64,000 bases of DNA from an uncultured Alphaproteobacteria bacterium. Lineage in GTDB: Bacteria > Pseudomonadota > Alphaproteobacteria > Methylaequorales > Methylaequoraceae. Position numbers and translations under genes: made by a program. Every line of letters starts with the position of its first letter. The first letter of the stretch is position 1. Under the pieces are notes generated by a model, which did not search any database, was not told where the DNA came from, and saw nothing but the letters and a program-made list of their open reading frames with translations. Below, piece after piece: positions 1 to 9,153 of this stretch. Where the stretch lies: positions 62,001-126,000 of the forward strand of contig CACNAV010000004.1 in NCBI GenBank assembly GCA_902618535.1, written 5' to 3'.

Positions 1-406
1 TTCCAGGTGCCTTAAGTTCTGCTCTTCTCATTTTTACATCCTTGAGAGGACCTTTGCCATCAATTGGGTTTCCAAGTCCATCTACAACTCGTCCAAGAAG
101 AGATTTACCCGTTGGAACCTCAACAATAGATTGTGTTCTTTTGACAACATCACCTTCTTTAATAGATTTGTCGCTTCCAAAAATAACAACACCAACGTTG
201 TCTTCTTCAAGATTCAGTGCCATACCTTTTACTTTACCAGGAAACTCAACCATTTCTCCAGCCTGAACATTGTCTAAACCATAAACTCTAGCAATTCCAT
301 CTCCAACAGTCAGGACCGTTCCAACCTCAGAGACTTTAGCCTCATCGCTAACATCTTTTATTTCATTTTTTAAAATAGATGATATTTCTGATGCATTTAT
401 AGACAT
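1..406 (-). CDS. atpA: ATP synthase F1 subunit alpha (N-terminal part)
   Basis: The first 135 codons of the alpha subunit of the F1F0 ATP synthase, read from an ATG at 406 and cut by the window edge. The visible protein covers the N-terminal beta-barrel (with [20 protein letters not shown], about residues 31-50) and the start of the nucleotide-binding domain ([20 protein letters not shown]); the P-loop lies beyond the edge. Only two bases separate it from the atpH stop, the usual order in alphaproteobacterial atp operons (atpH-atpA-atpG-atpD-atpC). Nothing unusual is seen in the visible part. Confidence 0.96.
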   Translation of the reverse strand, partial: MSINASEISSILKNEIKDVSDEAKVSEVGTVLTVGDGIARVYGLDNVQAGEMVEFPGKVKGMALNLEEDNVGVVIFGSDKSIKEGDVVKRTQSIVEVPTGKSLLGRVVDGLGNPIDGKGPLKDVKMRRAELKAPG

Positions 407-408
407 AA

Positions 409-966
409 TTAATTCAACCTTTCACTTAAGTTATAATCTTGTAATTTATTTCTAATAGAGTTGTCTATCATTATAGAGTTAACTTTTAAAATAATTCCAC
501 CAATTATACTCTTATCAATAATTTCCTTAAGTTTTATTTTACAATTAAGAGTTTTTTCTAAAGATAATTGAATTTTATTTTTTACAGTCCTATCGATTGA
601 GTCTGTCGTTGTCACCGTAACTTCAATAACACCATTTTTTTCATCAAGTAAGTTATTAAACTCGCTAAATATTTTTTTCAATAAAAAAAGCTTTCCATTA
701 TTAGCAAGGGTGATCAAAAAATTCGAAAAATTTTCACATAATTTAATTTTGTTTAAAATTTTTAAAAGGATTTGTTTTTTTCTAAATGGGTTTAATAAAG
801 GTGTCTGGAAAAAAAGCTTTAATTCGTCTAATTTACTGTAAGTTTTTATAAAATCGTCAAAGTCATTCTTTGTTTGTTTTAAGTCTGAGTCATTATTACA
901 TGTTAATAATAATGCTTTAGCATATCTATTTGGAGCTTCAGTTTTATATTTAGATTTGTTAGTCAA
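409..966 (-). CDS. atpH: ATP synthase F1 subunit delta
   Basis: Delta subunit (OSCP homologue), part of the peripheral stalk linking F1 to F0. The 185-residue length is normal. The N-terminal helical domain ([10 protein letters not shown]) and the C-terminal segment ending in [22 protein letters not shown], with the conserved G-G and D-S positions, support the call. The start is a TTG at 964-966: an in-frame stop lies only three codons upstream and no ATG intervenes. The next gene, atpA, starts two bases after the stop. A weak promoter-like pair (TTGAAT / TGTGATAAA on the minus strand, about 1024 to 998) lies in the 77-base gap after priA, so the atp operon may have its own promoter. Confidence 0.93.
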   Translation of the reverse strand: MTNKSKYKTEAPNRYAKALLLTCNNDSDLKQTKNDFDDFIKTYSKLDELKLFFQTPLLNPFRKKQILLKILNKIKLCENFSNFLITLANNGKLFLLKKIFSEFNNLLDEKNGVIEVTVTTTDSIDRTVKNKIQLSLEKTLNCKIKLKEIIDKSIIGGIILKVNSIMIDNSIRNKLQDYNLSERLN

Positions 967-1043
967 ATTATGTTCTCATCAGTATTTATTAAGGGTTTTT
1001 ATCACAAGTATAAGATCTATTCAATCACTGATTATTTAATAAT

Positions 1044-3008
1044 TTACAAAAAATTTATTGGATCAACATCAATATACAATTTTATTTCTGACGGAACTTT
1101 GAATTTTTTGATAAATGCTTTAATGTTTGATTGTAAGTCATAGTTTTTTTTTAATTTGATTAATAATCTGTATCTAAATTTTTTATTTTTCATTGAGATG
1201 ACAGCAGGAGCTGGTCCAAAAATGTTAGCTTGTTTAAATTGTTTTTTTAAGCTATTAGATAAAAAATTACTAAATCGCCTACTTTTAATATCACTTATTG
1301 AAGTTATTATAAGAGATATAAAATTTGAAAAAGGTGGATGCTCAAATCTTTTTCTTCTTTTTATCTCCTCATCATAAAATTCTTTAAAAGAATAATTTTT
1401 ACAATTTTCAAAAACTAAATGTTTTGGTTGAAAGGTTTGAATTAGAACATTTCCCTTCTGATTTTTTCTACCGGCTCTTCCGGAAACTTGAATGATTTGT
1501 TGAAAACATTTTTCAAAGGATCTGAAATCAAAATCATTAAGGAAATGATCAATATTTAAAATTCCAACTGTTTTTAAGAAAGGAAAATTATGTCCCTTTG
1601 ATAAAATTTGTGTTCCAATAACTATATCTACTTCATTATTGATTATTTTTTTAAGAAATGAGTTCAAATTTTTTTTTTTTTTAACTGTGTCACTAGAAAT
1701 AAATATAGTTCTTGATTTTGAAAATTTTTTCTGAATTTCTTCATATATTTTTTCAATCCCCTCTCCTGGAAAAATAATGGAATTTTCTGAATGGCATTTG
1801 TCACAATAATTTTTAAACTTTTCACGATAGGAGCAATGGTGACAAAGTAAAAAACTTTCCTTATCCTTAAAATTGTGAAGAACTAAAGATATGTTGCAGT
1901 TTGGACATTGTTTGATAAACCCACATTTTTTACAAAGAATATATGATGTGTAGCCTCTCTTATTTACAAAAATCATTGTTTGAAGCTTTGAATTTAAATT
2001 TTTTTCAATTTGAATAATAAGTTTATTGGAAATTATGTTTTTTTCTTTTTTCATGTCTACTATCTGAATGTCGGGAAGAGGAACATCATTAACCCTTTTG
2101 AGCATTCGAATTTCTTTAAATTTTTTTTTTCTACAATTGTTTACATTTTCAATAGATGGAGTTGCTGAACTAAGAATAATTGGACAATCAGAATTTTTGG
2201 CTCTTATAATGGCAAAGTCTCTGGCATTTATAATTAGTTTATCTTCTTGTTTATAAGATGAATCATGTTCTTCATCCACAACAATGATTCCCAAATTTTT
2301 AAATGGTAGAAATAAAGAAGACCGAGTACCAATTACAAGAATTGGTTTATTTAAAATTACATGATTCCAAATTTTTTCTTTTTGTTTAGTCTTTATAGAT
2401 GAATGATAAATTTCAGATCTAATCCCAAAATCATTAAAGATTTCACTAACCCATTCTTTTGTTAAAATTATTTCAGGAACCAGAATGAGACATTGAAAAT
2501 TTTTTTTAAGCTTTTCTTTTACAATATTCATATAGACCCTAGTTTTACCAGAGCCTGTAACTCCATGAAGTGAGAGCACATTGAAGGTGTTTATATTTTT
2601 TCCATTTATATCAGAAAGAGCTTTCCTTTGGTCTTTGGATAAAACTGGAAGCTTAAAGTTGTGGTGATGATCAAGTAGTTCTAATTTTTGTGAATTTTTA
2701 CTAAATCCTGATAAAAAATTTTTAAGGATTATTGAAAAAGAGCTACATGTGTATTTTGAAAGAAAGTTTATACTTTTAATGATTTCTTCATTAAAAAAAT
2801 AACTTTTGTAGCTATCCTCAATTTCTGATAATTTTTTGTCTAAATCAATTGCATTTGGTGTTTTAAGAACTATTCCGATTTGCTCTTTATTTCTAAACTT
2901 TACACTAACAATTTGACCAATTTTTGGTTTATTTTTTTCTAACAATTTTTCTTTATAGAAAAAGGTTTTGTCATTAATTGGAAGTGGTAAAAGAATTTCT
3001 AGAATCAT
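1044..3008 (-). CDS. priA: Primosomal replication protein N' (PriA helicase)
   Basis: 3'-to-5' superfamily 2 helicase that reloads the replisome at repaired forks. The order of motifs is complete: an N-terminal DNA-binding domain, Walker A GVTGSGKT (149-156), Walker B DEEH (245-248), a zinc-binding insert with paired cysteines (CKKC, CPNC, CHHC, CDKC, about residues 355-410) and helicase motifs V/VI (QVSGRAGR). At 654 residues it is somewhat shorter than E. coli PriA, mainly at the N-terminus. It sits just upstream of atpH, an arrangement common in alphaproteobacteria. Codons 443-447 are carried by a run of 14 T on the plus strand (1669-1682), coding a lysine run. Confidence 0.96.
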   Translation of the reverse strand: MILEILLPLPINDKTFFYKEKLLEKNKPKIGQIVSVKFRNKEQIGIVLKTPNAIDLDKKLSEIEDSYKSYFFNEEIIKSINFLSKYTCSSFSIILKNFLSGFSKNSQKLELLDHHHNFKLPVLSKDQRKALSDINGKNINTFNVLSLHGVTGSGKTRVYMNIVKEKLKKNFQCLILVPEIILTKEWVSEIFNDFGIRSEIYHSSIKTKQKEKIWNHVILNKPILVIGTRSSLFLPFKNLGIIVVDEEHDSSYKQEDKLIINARDFAIIRAKNSDCPIILSSATPSIENVNNCRKKKFKEIRMLKRVNDVPLPDIQIVDMKKEKNIISNKLIIQIEKNLNSKLQTMIFVNKRGYTSYILCKKCGFIKQCPNCNISLVLHNFKDKESFLLCHHCSYREKFKNYCDKCHSENSIIFPGEGIEKIYEEIQKKFSKSRTIFISSDTVKKKKNLNSFLKKIINNEVDIVIGTQILSKGHNFPFLKTVGILNIDHFLNDFDFRSFEKCFQQIIQVSGRAGRKNQKGNVLIQTFQPKHLVFENCKNYSFKEFYDEEIKRRKRFEHPPFSNFISLIITSISDIKSRRFSNFLSNSLKKQFKQANIFGPAPAVISMKNKKFRYRLLIKLKKNYDLQSNIKAFIKKFKVPSEIKLYIDVDPINFL

Positions 3009-3075
3009 TATTTAAAATTAAACTTGAAATTTAATTAGAAACATTAAAGTATTATAACATTAAATTTTTTTTTTT

Positions 3076-3726
3076 ATGTTGGGTAAAAAAATAAAAATAA
3101 AAGATGTTCAAAAATTTTTATCTGAAAATCCTAATTTTTTTGTTGAGCAACCACAAATTTTAGAAGTTCTAAAGTTTCCACCTTTAAAAAAAAATAAAAA
3201 CTTGGGAAACAAAGTTGTATCATTCAAAGATTGGTTAATTAATAATTTACGTTTTGAAAAAGAAGGATTAATAGAAAATGCTAAATATAATTATTTAACA
3301 CAAAAAAAAATTCATCAAGCGGTAATCTCAATAATTAACAAAAATGACTTAAATGAATTTTTTAATTATTTAAACAATGAATTACCTAGGTTATTCCGTT
3401 TAGAAATAGTTAATGTTGTATGTACTAATAAGGAATTTAGTTCCAAATATGATTTAATTTTTATTGAAGAAAAAGAAGTTCATAAAAACTATCAGTTAAA
3501 TAATCATTTTATAATGGACGCAGTTGATGATGGTGAAGTTTTATATAAAAATTTCAAAAAAAAAATATGTTCCAATGCAATCTTTTCCATCAACATAGAA
3601 TCGTTGAACTTTTTACCGTTATTAATTTTTGCAAGTGCAGATAAACACTTTGTAAGTAATAGAGCTTATGATTTAATACTATTTCTCTCAAAAATAATTC
3701 AATTTAAATTAGGAAAACTTCTTTAA
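3076..3726 (+). CDS. DUF484 family protein
   Basis: A 216-residue member of the DUF484 family, whose C-terminal half is GAF-like; its biochemical role is not established. The N-terminal motif VQKFLSENPNFFVEQPQILE is typical of the family. It overlaps xerC by one base (TAATG), the same pairing seen in many proteobacteria, which suggests a role tied to XerC or chromosome dimer resolution, but that is inference. It diverges from priA across a 67-base AT-rich gap. No Shine-Dalgarno sequence is visible: the start is preceded by a run of T. Confidence 0.85.
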   Translation: MLGKKIKIKDVQKFLSENPNFFVEQPQILEVLKFPPLKKNKNLGNKVVSFKDWLINNLRFEKEGLIENAKYNYLTQKKIHQAVISIINKNDLNEFFNYLNNELPRLFRLEIVNVVCTNKEFSSKYDLIFIEEKEVHKNYQLNNHFIMDAVDDGEVLYKNFKKKICSNAIFSINIESLNFLPLLIFASADKHFVSNRAYDLILFLSKIIQFKLGKLL

Positions 3727-4631
3727 TGACCTCATTACTAAATGAAAATATAAAGTATTGGCAAGAATGGATAGCTAATGAAAAAAGATTAAGTTTTAAT
3801 ACTCAAAAATCCTATCAAAGAGATTTATATTCTTTTTTGGTTTTTTTAAAAAAACATATTAATAAACCTATAGAATTAAATGACCTGGAATATCTTGATT
3901 CAGATTCAATTACATCATGGTTTATTTGCAGAATAAAAAAAGGCGTAAGTCACAGGAGTAATGCAAGATCACTTTCTTCGCTTAAAAGTTTTCTAAGTTT
4001 TCTTGTAAAAAATAAACTTATAAAGTTTTCTTCAATTTTAAGATTAAAAGGACCAAAATTTAACTTTGATCTACCAAGACCATTATCACAATATCAAGTT
4101 GCTAGAATTTTTGAAAAAATTTGTCAGGGAAGAAAGGAATGGATAATTTTAAGAAATTTTTTAATAATTGTATTGATGTGGGGTTATGGTTTAAGAATAA
4201 GTGAGGTTTTAAATATAAAAAAAGTAGATTTAAAAGCTTCTGATCTTGTTGTTTTGGGGAAAGGGAATAAAAGTAGAATTATCCCAGTTTCATTGGATGT
4301 ATTAAATCTTTTAAAAAAACTGAATGAGATGTCATCTAAAAATGTAATTGATAATGAGTTTGTTTTTTTAGGAGCAAGAGGAAAAAAATTGAAAGCAGAG
4401 ATTATTCAAAGATTGATAAGAAATATAAGAAATGAATTAATGCTTCATGAAAAAACCTCACCTCATTCTTTCAGGCACACATTTGCTACAAATCTTTTAG
4501 AACAAATGGTTGACCTGAGATCTATTCAAGAGCTTCTAGGTCACTCATCTTTGTCTACAACTCAAAAATATACGAAGGTTAGTCAAGATAGATTGAAGGA
4601 AATTATTGAAAAAAATCATCCAAGATCGTAA
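3726..4631 (+). CDS. xerC: Tyrosine recombinase XerC
   Basis: Site-specific tyrosine recombinase of 301 residues that, with XerD, resolves chromosome dimers at dif. It has the N-terminal SAM-like core-binding domain (about 5-100) and the catalytic domain with all expected residues: Arg157 (GYGLRISE), Lys182 (GKGNKSRIIP), His247/Arg250 (PHSFRHT), His273 (LLGHSS) and the nucleophile Tyr282 (TQKYTKVS). Its length and its place after DUF484 fit housekeeping XerC, not a phage integrase; no dif-like site or mobile element was noticed nearby. It converges with the double-ACT gene with only six bases between the stops. Confidence 0.92.
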   Translation: MTSLLNENIKYWQEWIANEKRLSFNTQKSYQRDLYSFLVFLKKHINKPIELNDLEYLDSDSITSWFICRIKKGVSHRSNARSLSSLKSFLSFLVKNKLIKFSSILRLKGPKFNFDLPRPLSQYQVARIFEKICQGRKEWIILRNFLIIVLMWGYGLRISEVLNIKKVDLKASDLVVLGKGNKSRIIPVSLDVLNLLKKLNEMSSKNVIDNEFVFLGARGKKLKAEIIQRLIRNIRNELMLHEKTSPHSFRHTFATNLLEQMVDLRSIQELLGHSSLSTTQKYTKVSQDRLKEIIEKNHPRS

Positions 4632-4637
4632 ATTTAA

Positions 4638-5162
4638 TTAAGATGTTTCATACCTGAATGTAAGTTTCATTTCACCAGCAACTTTGACTATTTGTGCTAG
4701 ACATTCAGGGGCATTTTCATCCCTAATCGAAATTGCGAATCGCGATATATATTGTGTGTTTTTAGGAAAAGATATTTTTTCAGTGTTCATTCTAATTATT
4801 AGTGCATTATTATCATCAAGTGTTTTTATAATTCTATGAAGTAAACCTTTCTTATCATCACCTGATAAAACAATTCTATGTGTAATTTTTGAAGTTGGAC
4901 CTGTATCTGTATTTAATGGAAGTGCTTTTATTTGTGTTTGCCCATCTTTTAAAGACGTAAGATTTGAAACTTCTTCTTGAAGATTTTCTAGATTTACTTT
5001 GTCAGTAGTTTGATAGACCATAGTCAATTCACAAACTCTTCCTAGGGTAGCGAAAGTAACTCCTGAAAATTCACCACCGATTTCTGTAAGGTGCGAAGTT
5101 ATTTCAGATATAAGGTTTGGTTTATTTTCTCCAAGATAAGAAATTAAGACATTCTCAGTCAT
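4638..5162 (-). CDS. Double-ACT-domain protein, GcvR-like
   Basis: A 174-residue protein made of two ACT domains (about 3-75 and 90-170), like GcvR, the E. coli glycine-cleavage regulator that acts through GcvA. Seen: VLISYLGENKPNLISEITSH and HRIVLSGDDKKGLLHRIIKT, each the ligand-binding start of an ACT domain. No DNA-binding domain is present, so it should act by ligand sensing and protein contact. Its ATG overlaps the sucD stop by one base, so it is probably the last gene of the sucCD transcript. No gcvA-type regulator or glycine-cleavage gene lies in the window, so the GcvR assignment is only at family level. Confidence 0.75.
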   Translation of the reverse strand: MTENVLISYLGENKPNLISEITSHLTEIGGEFSGVTFATLGRVCELTMVYQTTDKVNLENLQEEVSNLTSLKDGQTQIKALPLNTDTGPTSKITHRIVLSGDDKKGLLHRIIKTLDDNNALIIRMNTEKISFPKNTQYISRFAISIRDENAPECLAQIVKVAGEMKLTFRYETS

Positions 5163-6040
5163 TACGAAACTCCCATTGATATTTTCATTGCTTCACCTAT
5201 TTTTGTGATAGTTTCTGCTACTTCCACACCAGCTGATTTGAGTGCTTCTTTTTTTGCATCAGCAGTTTCCGCCCCACTATTAACAATTGCACCTGCATGT
5301 CCAAGCTTTCTGCCTTTAGGAGCTGCTGCTCCAGCAACAAAAGCAGCAACAGGTTTTTTGAACTTCCCACTCCAAGTTCTTATAAATTCAGCGCCTTCAA
5401 TTTCTGCGGTACCTCCTATTTCACCAATTAACACTATGCCATCAGTTTCAGAATCATTGAGAAATAGTTCTAGGGCGTCCACAAAATTTGTCCCATTAAC
5501 TGGGTCTCCACCAATGCCGATGATAGTTGATTGACCTAGCAAAGCTGTTTGAACAGCTGATTCATATGACAAAGTTCCAGATCTTGAAACAACTCCTATT
5601 CTTCCAGGTTTACATATGTGACCCGGTATAATACCAATTTTTCCTATTCCTGGTGTTAGTACTCCAGGACAATTAGGTCCAACAAGTCTTGTTTTAGAAC
5701 CTTTCATTTCTCTTCTAACTCTTTGCATATCACTTGTTGGAATTCCGTCGGTAATACAAACAACAAGATCAAGTTCAGCTTCAACAGCTTCAAGAATCGC
5801 ATCAGCTGCAAATGGAGGAGGAACAAAAACACCACTTGCATTACAGCCAGTTTTCTTTTTGGCTTCAGCAACTGTATTAAAAACTGGAACATCGAGATGT
5901 TTTGTTCCTCCTTTTTCCGGTGTAACTCCTCCAACTATATTAGTGTTATACTCAATAGCTCTTTCAGAATGAAATGTTCCTTGGGCTCCAGTAAATCCTT
6001 GACAAATTATTTTAGATTCTTTTGTAAGTAAAACTGCCAT
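5162..6040 (-). CDS. sucD: Succinyl-CoA ligase subunit alpha
   Basis: Alpha subunit of the TCA-cycle enzyme that converts succinyl-CoA to succinate with formation of ATP or GTP. A CoA-binding Rossmann domain ([15 protein letters not shown]) is followed by the ligase domain with [14 protein letters not shown] and the phosphorylated histidine His248 in [12 protein letters not shown] chose the ATG at 6040, which overlaps the sucC stop by one base (TGATG); a GTG one codon earlier is the only alternative. Length 292 is normal. No sucA/sucB follows; the next gene is the double-ACT protein. Confidence 0.96.
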   Translation of the reverse strand: MAVLLTKESKIICQGFTGAQGTFHSERAIEYNTNIVGGVTPEKGGTKHLDVPVFNTVAEAKKKTGCNASGVFVPPPFAADAILEAVEAELDLVVCITDGIPTSDMQRVRREMKGSKTRLVGPNCPGVLTPGIGKIGIIPGHICKPGRIGVVSRSGTLSYESAVQTALLGQSTIIGIGGDPVNGTNFVDALELFLNDSETDGIVLIGEIGGTAEIEGAEFIRTWSGKFKKPVAAFVAGAAAPKGRKLGHAGAIVNSGAETADAKKEALKSAGVEVAETITKIGEAMKISMGVS

Positions 6041-7209
6041 CACTTTTTCTCCTTTACCAAATTTACTATATCTTGGGCAGCTTGTTCCATTGTTTCGACT
6101 GGCTTTATTGGAAAGCCTGAGTTTTTAAGGATATCCATACCCATTTCCACGTTTGTTCCTTCTAGTCTTACTACAAGCGGTTTATCTAAGCCAACCTCCT
6201 TGGAGGCGTCTACAAGACCCTGCGCAATGTCGTTACATCTCATCATACCTCCAAAAATATTTATCAAAATTCCTTTAACGTCTGGATCTTTATAAATTAG
6301 TTTAAATGCAGCGGCAACTCTGGTAGGTGTAGCGGCACCTGCAACATCCATAAAATTTGCAGCCTCTCCTCCATAATACTTTATTATATCCATGGTTGAC
6401 ATTGATAAACCTGCACCATTAACCATCAAGCCTATATTTCCGTCTAACTTGACATAATTTAAGTCATGTCTAGCAGCTTCAAGCTCTAAAGGATCATATT
6501 CATTTTCATCTTTCATTTCGGCAACTTGTCTTTGTCTATAAAGAGCATTATCATCAAATGAAGCTTTACAATCTAGGACTATGACATCTCCGCCTTTTAC
6601 AACGGCGAAAGGGTTAACTTCGATAAGAGCTGCATCAAGTGAAGTAAAAGCTTTGTATATACCTAATATGTTTTTTTGAGCTTTTTTTGCTGCGACACCA
6701 GTAAGGCCAAGGTTATAAGCTATTGTCCTAGCGTGGTGGGTAAGCAAGTCACCACCCGGCGAAATTTTTAGTTTATGAATTTCTTCAGGGTTTTTCTCTG
6801 CAACTTCTTCAATGTTAACACCACCTTTTTTTGATGTTATAATGGTGTTTCCTCCAGTTTCCCTGTCTACAGTTATGCAAAAGTAGAGCTCTTTTTCAAT
6901 TTCATAACCTTTTTCTAAATAAACTCTCCTAACTGTTTTTCCCTCTTCACTAGTCTGCGGAGTAACTATTTTCATTCCTATCATTTTATCAACAGTTTCT
7001 ACAACCTCTTCATTGTTTTTGCATAGTTTTACTCCTCCTGCTTTACCTCTGCCGCCTGCATGAACTTGAGCTTTCACGATTATTTTTTCTTCATTCAACC
7101 ATGAAACAATATTTTCGGCTTCATGTGTTTGATAAACTACTTCACCGGGTGGCACCACAACTCCAAATTTTGATAGAAGCTGCTTTGCTTGATATTCATG
7201 TATATCCAT
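6040..7209 (-). CDS. sucC: Succinyl-CoA ligase subunit beta
   Basis: Beta subunit of succinyl-CoA ligase, 389 residues. The N-terminus [17 protein letters not shown] is diagnostic, followed by an ATP-grasp domain ([18 protein letters not shown]) and the C-terminal CoA-ligase domain ([16 protein letters not shown]). It directly precedes sucD with a one-base overlap. An AGGAA sequence seven bases before the ATG could serve as ribosome binding site. The 110-base gap in front is the largest inside the long minus-strand gene run and holds a promoter-like sequence plus a tandem repeat, so sucCD may be transcribed partly independently of mdh. Confidence 0.96.
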   Translation of the reverse strand: MDIHEYQAKQLLSKFGVVVPPGEVVYQTHEAENIVSWLNEEKIIVKAQVHAGGRGKAGGVKLCKNNEEVVETVDKMIGMKIVTPQTSEEGKTVRRVYLEKGYEIEKELYFCITVDRETGGNTIITSKKGGVNIEEVAEKNPEEIHKLKISPGGDLLTHHARTIAYNLGLTGVAAKKAQKNILGIYKAFTSLDAALIEVNPFAVVKGGDVIVLDCKASFDDNALYRQRQVAEMKDENEYDPLELEAARHDLNYVKLDGNIGLMVNGAGLSMSTMDIIKYYGGEAANFMDVAGAATPTRVAAAFKLIYKDPDVKGILINIFGGMMRCNDIAQGLVDASKEVGLDKPLVVRLEGTNVEMGMDILKNSGFPIKPVETMEQAAQDIVNLVKEKK

Positions 7210-7229
7210 ATCTAATTTCCTAGTTCGCG

Positions 7230-7257
7230 ATTATACTTAAAAATAAATTATTTGAAA
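7230..7257 (-). promoter_or_regulatory. Putative sigma70-type promoter before sucC
   Basis: On the minus strand a perfect TATAAT -10 box (7230-7235) is preceded by TTTCAA (7252-7257, 3 of 6 matches) at a 16-base spacing. The predicted start near 7223 would give a leader of about 14 bases that still contains the AGGAA sequence before the sucC ATG. AT-rich DNA yields chance matches, but its position in the only sizeable gap of the run, next to a tandem repeat, supports it. Confidence 0.45.
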
Positions 7258-7269
7258 CAATTTAAATAA

Positions 7270-7291
7270 AAAGTGACAGTAAAGTGACAGT
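7270..7291 (-). repeat. Perfect tandem 11-bp direct repeat upstream of sucC promoter
   Basis: AAAGTGACAGT occurs twice back to back (7270-7280 and 7281-7291, plus-strand reading). The pair begins 12 bases upstream of the putative -35 box for sucC, where an activator would bind, and the 11-base period puts both copies on about the same face of the helix. The regulator is unknown. Confidence 0.6.
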
Positions 7292-7319
7292 CAAAAAACA
7301 AACACTATCAGTTTTTATT

Positions 7320-8276
7320 TTAGGCTAGTAATTTCCTACATTTTTCTACAAGCTCTTTAACAGCTTTTACAGAATTATCAAACTCATTTCTTTCAGAATT
7401 TTGTAAATCTAGCTCTATTATTTCTTCTACACCATCTTTACTAATAACAACAGGTACGCCAACACACATATCTTTAACGTTATATTCACCTTCAAGATAA
7501 GCACTACATGGTAAGATTCTTCTGTTATCAAATAAATAAGATTCAAGCATTTCTATAGCACTTGTAGCTGGTGAAAAAAAAGCAGAGCTGTTTTTCATTA
7601 AGGCAACAATTTCGCCCCCCCCATTTCTTGTTCTAGAAATAATTTTATCAACTTTATCTTTGCTTATTCTTTTTTTTTTAATAAATTCAGAAAGTGGAAT
7701 ACCTGATATTGATGTGAATCTCAATAAAGGTACCATTGTATCCCCATGTCCACCTAGAACCATTGTTTGTATTGAATCAGTTGAAATGGATAACTCATTG
7801 GAAAGAAAAAACTTAAATCTTGCAGAGTCTAATATTCCAGCCATACCGACAATCATTTTTTTATCAATTCCTGTAATTTCTTTAAGAGACCAAACCATAG
7901 CGTCAAGTGGATTTGTAACACAAATTACAAAAGCATTTGGAGAATATTTTTTTATTGCATTACCTAGTTCTTTCATGATTGAAAAATTAGTTTCAACTAG
8001 ATCATCTCTAGACATTCCTGGTTTTCTCGGAATTCCCGCAGTAATAACTATTGCATGACTATTCTTGATTTTAGAAATATCATCAGTACCTAAAATTTTT
8101 GTATTTAAGTTTTCAGCTGAAAGACTTTGAGATAAGTCAAGACATTTTCCTTCGGCCAAACCCTTGACTCTGTCAACCAGTGTGATGTTTCCTAATCTTT
8201 TTCTAGATATACTAAAAGCTAGTATTGTTCCGATATTCCCAGCCCCAATAAGGCTGATTTTTTTGTCATGGCTCAT
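7320..8276 (-). CDS. mdh: Malate dehydrogenase (LDH-like type)
   Basis: NAD-dependent malate dehydrogenase, 318 residues, of the LDH-like (MDH type 3) family usual in alphaproteobacteria. Seen: NAD-binding GAGNIG (11-16), the substrate-selecting loop GIPRKPGMSRDDL with Arg84 (malate, not lactate) and Arg90, Asp150/Arg153 and the catalytic His177 in GGHGD. The ATG lies 11 bases after the nadC stop. Mdh-sucC-sucD is the standard alphaproteobacterial order; here it is preceded by nadA-nadC. Confidence 0.95.
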   Translation of the reverse strand: MSHDKKISLIGAGNIGTILAFSISRKRLGNITLVDRVKGLAEGKCLDLSQSLSAENLNTKILGTDDISKIKNSHAIVITAGIPRKPGMSRDDLVETNFSIMKELGNAIKKYSPNAFVICVTNPLDAMVWSLKEITGIDKKMIVGMAGILDSARFKFFLSNELSISTDSIQTMVLGGHGDTMVPLLRFTSISGIPLSEFIKKKRISKDKVDKIISRTRNGGGEIVALMKNSSAFFSPATSAIEMLESYLFDNRRILPCSAYLEGEYNVKDMCVGVPVVISKDGVEEIIELDLQNSERNEFDNSVKAVKELVEKCRKLLA

Positions 8277-8287
8277 CTGTTGTAATT

Positions 8288-9145
8288 CTATATTATGTCT
8301 AATCCAATATCTACAGATTTAGCAGAATTAGTAATTTTACTTGAGGAAATAAAGTCACTTCCAAGATTTGAATAAAGATTTATGTTGTCATGATTAATTC
8401 CACCACTAATTTCAAATAAAATTTTTCTTTTAAAATTTTTTTTTAAATTAATACAATTTTTAATTTCATTTGGTGACATGTTATCTAAAAGTATATAGCT
8501 GGAACCAAATTTTAAACATTTTTGTACTTGCTCAAGTGAGTCGCATTCAATGATATATTTTTTTATTTTTTTTTTTTTAATAATATTTAGAGTGTTGTCA
8601 ATTCCACCCAAAAGCTTTATGTGATTATCTTTAATAAGTAATTGATCATATAGACCTTGCCTGTGGTTTTGCGCTCCACCAATTTTTGTTGCGTATTTTT
8701 CTAAAACTCTCAATCCAGTTGTTGTTTTTCTTGTATCTAATAATTTAGTTTTAGTACTACCAATTTTTTTTACAAATTTTCTTGTATAGGTAGAAATTGA
8801 AGATAGATGCTGGACAAAATTCAGTATGGTTCTTTCAATCAAAAGAATAAATTTAACATTTCCATTTATCTCTAGAATAATTGAGTTTTTATTAAGTTCA
8901 TTTCCATCACTATATTTTGATTTAAATGCCAACATAGGAAATTTTTGTTTTAAAAAGTCTTTTAAAAAACCTTGCCCACACAAAATTATTTTTTCTCTAT
9001 TTGTGATAATTGCTCTTCCAATAAGTGAATTCGGAAGAAGAGTTTTACTTGTTAGGTCATTTTTAAGATTAATACTACCCAGATCATCTTTTAATTCAGA
9101 AATTAGCTTTCTTACAGCTATCCGTGAAACCTTTTCATATCCCAC
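8288..9145 (-). CDS. nadC: Nicotinate-nucleotide pyrophosphorylase (QPRTase)
   Basis: Converts quinolinate and PRPP to nicotinate mononucleotide, CO2 and pyrophosphate, the third step of de novo NAD synthesis. It has 285 residues with the family motifs LLDTRKTTTGLRVLEKYA and GGAQNHRQGLYDQLLIKDNH and the barrel end FEISGGINHDNI. The start is a GTG at 9145, eight bases after the nadA stop; no in-frame ATG exists nearby. A 13-base T run (8566-8578) codes a lysine stretch. It is coupled to nadA but no nadB lies beside it. Confidence 0.92.
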   Translation of the reverse strand: MGYEKVSRIAVRKLISELKDDLGSINLKNDLTSKTLLPNSLIGRAIITNREKIILCGQGFLKDFLKQKFPMLAFKSKYSDGNELNKNSIILEINGNVKFILLIERTILNFVQHLSSISTYTRKFVKKIGSTKTKLLDTRKTTTGLRVLEKYATKIGGAQNHRQGLYDQLLIKDNHIKLLGGIDNTLNIIKKKKIKKYIIECDSLEQVQKCLKFGSSYILLDNMSPNEIKNCINLKKNFKRKILFEISGGINHDNINLYSNLGSDFISSSKITNSAKSVDIGLDII

Positions 9146-9153
9146 TGGTAAAT

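Noticed and set aside
3726-4631. Phage or integron integrase
   Set aside because: Size, DUF484 linkage and lack of any other mobile genes fit housekeeping XerC.
5204-6031. Plus-strand reading frames opposite sucD
   Set aside because: They mirror a conserved enzyme on the other strand and have no family motifs.
7297-7319. Terminator after mdh
   Set aside because: Only a weak, AT-only, mismatched stem is present; not convincing.
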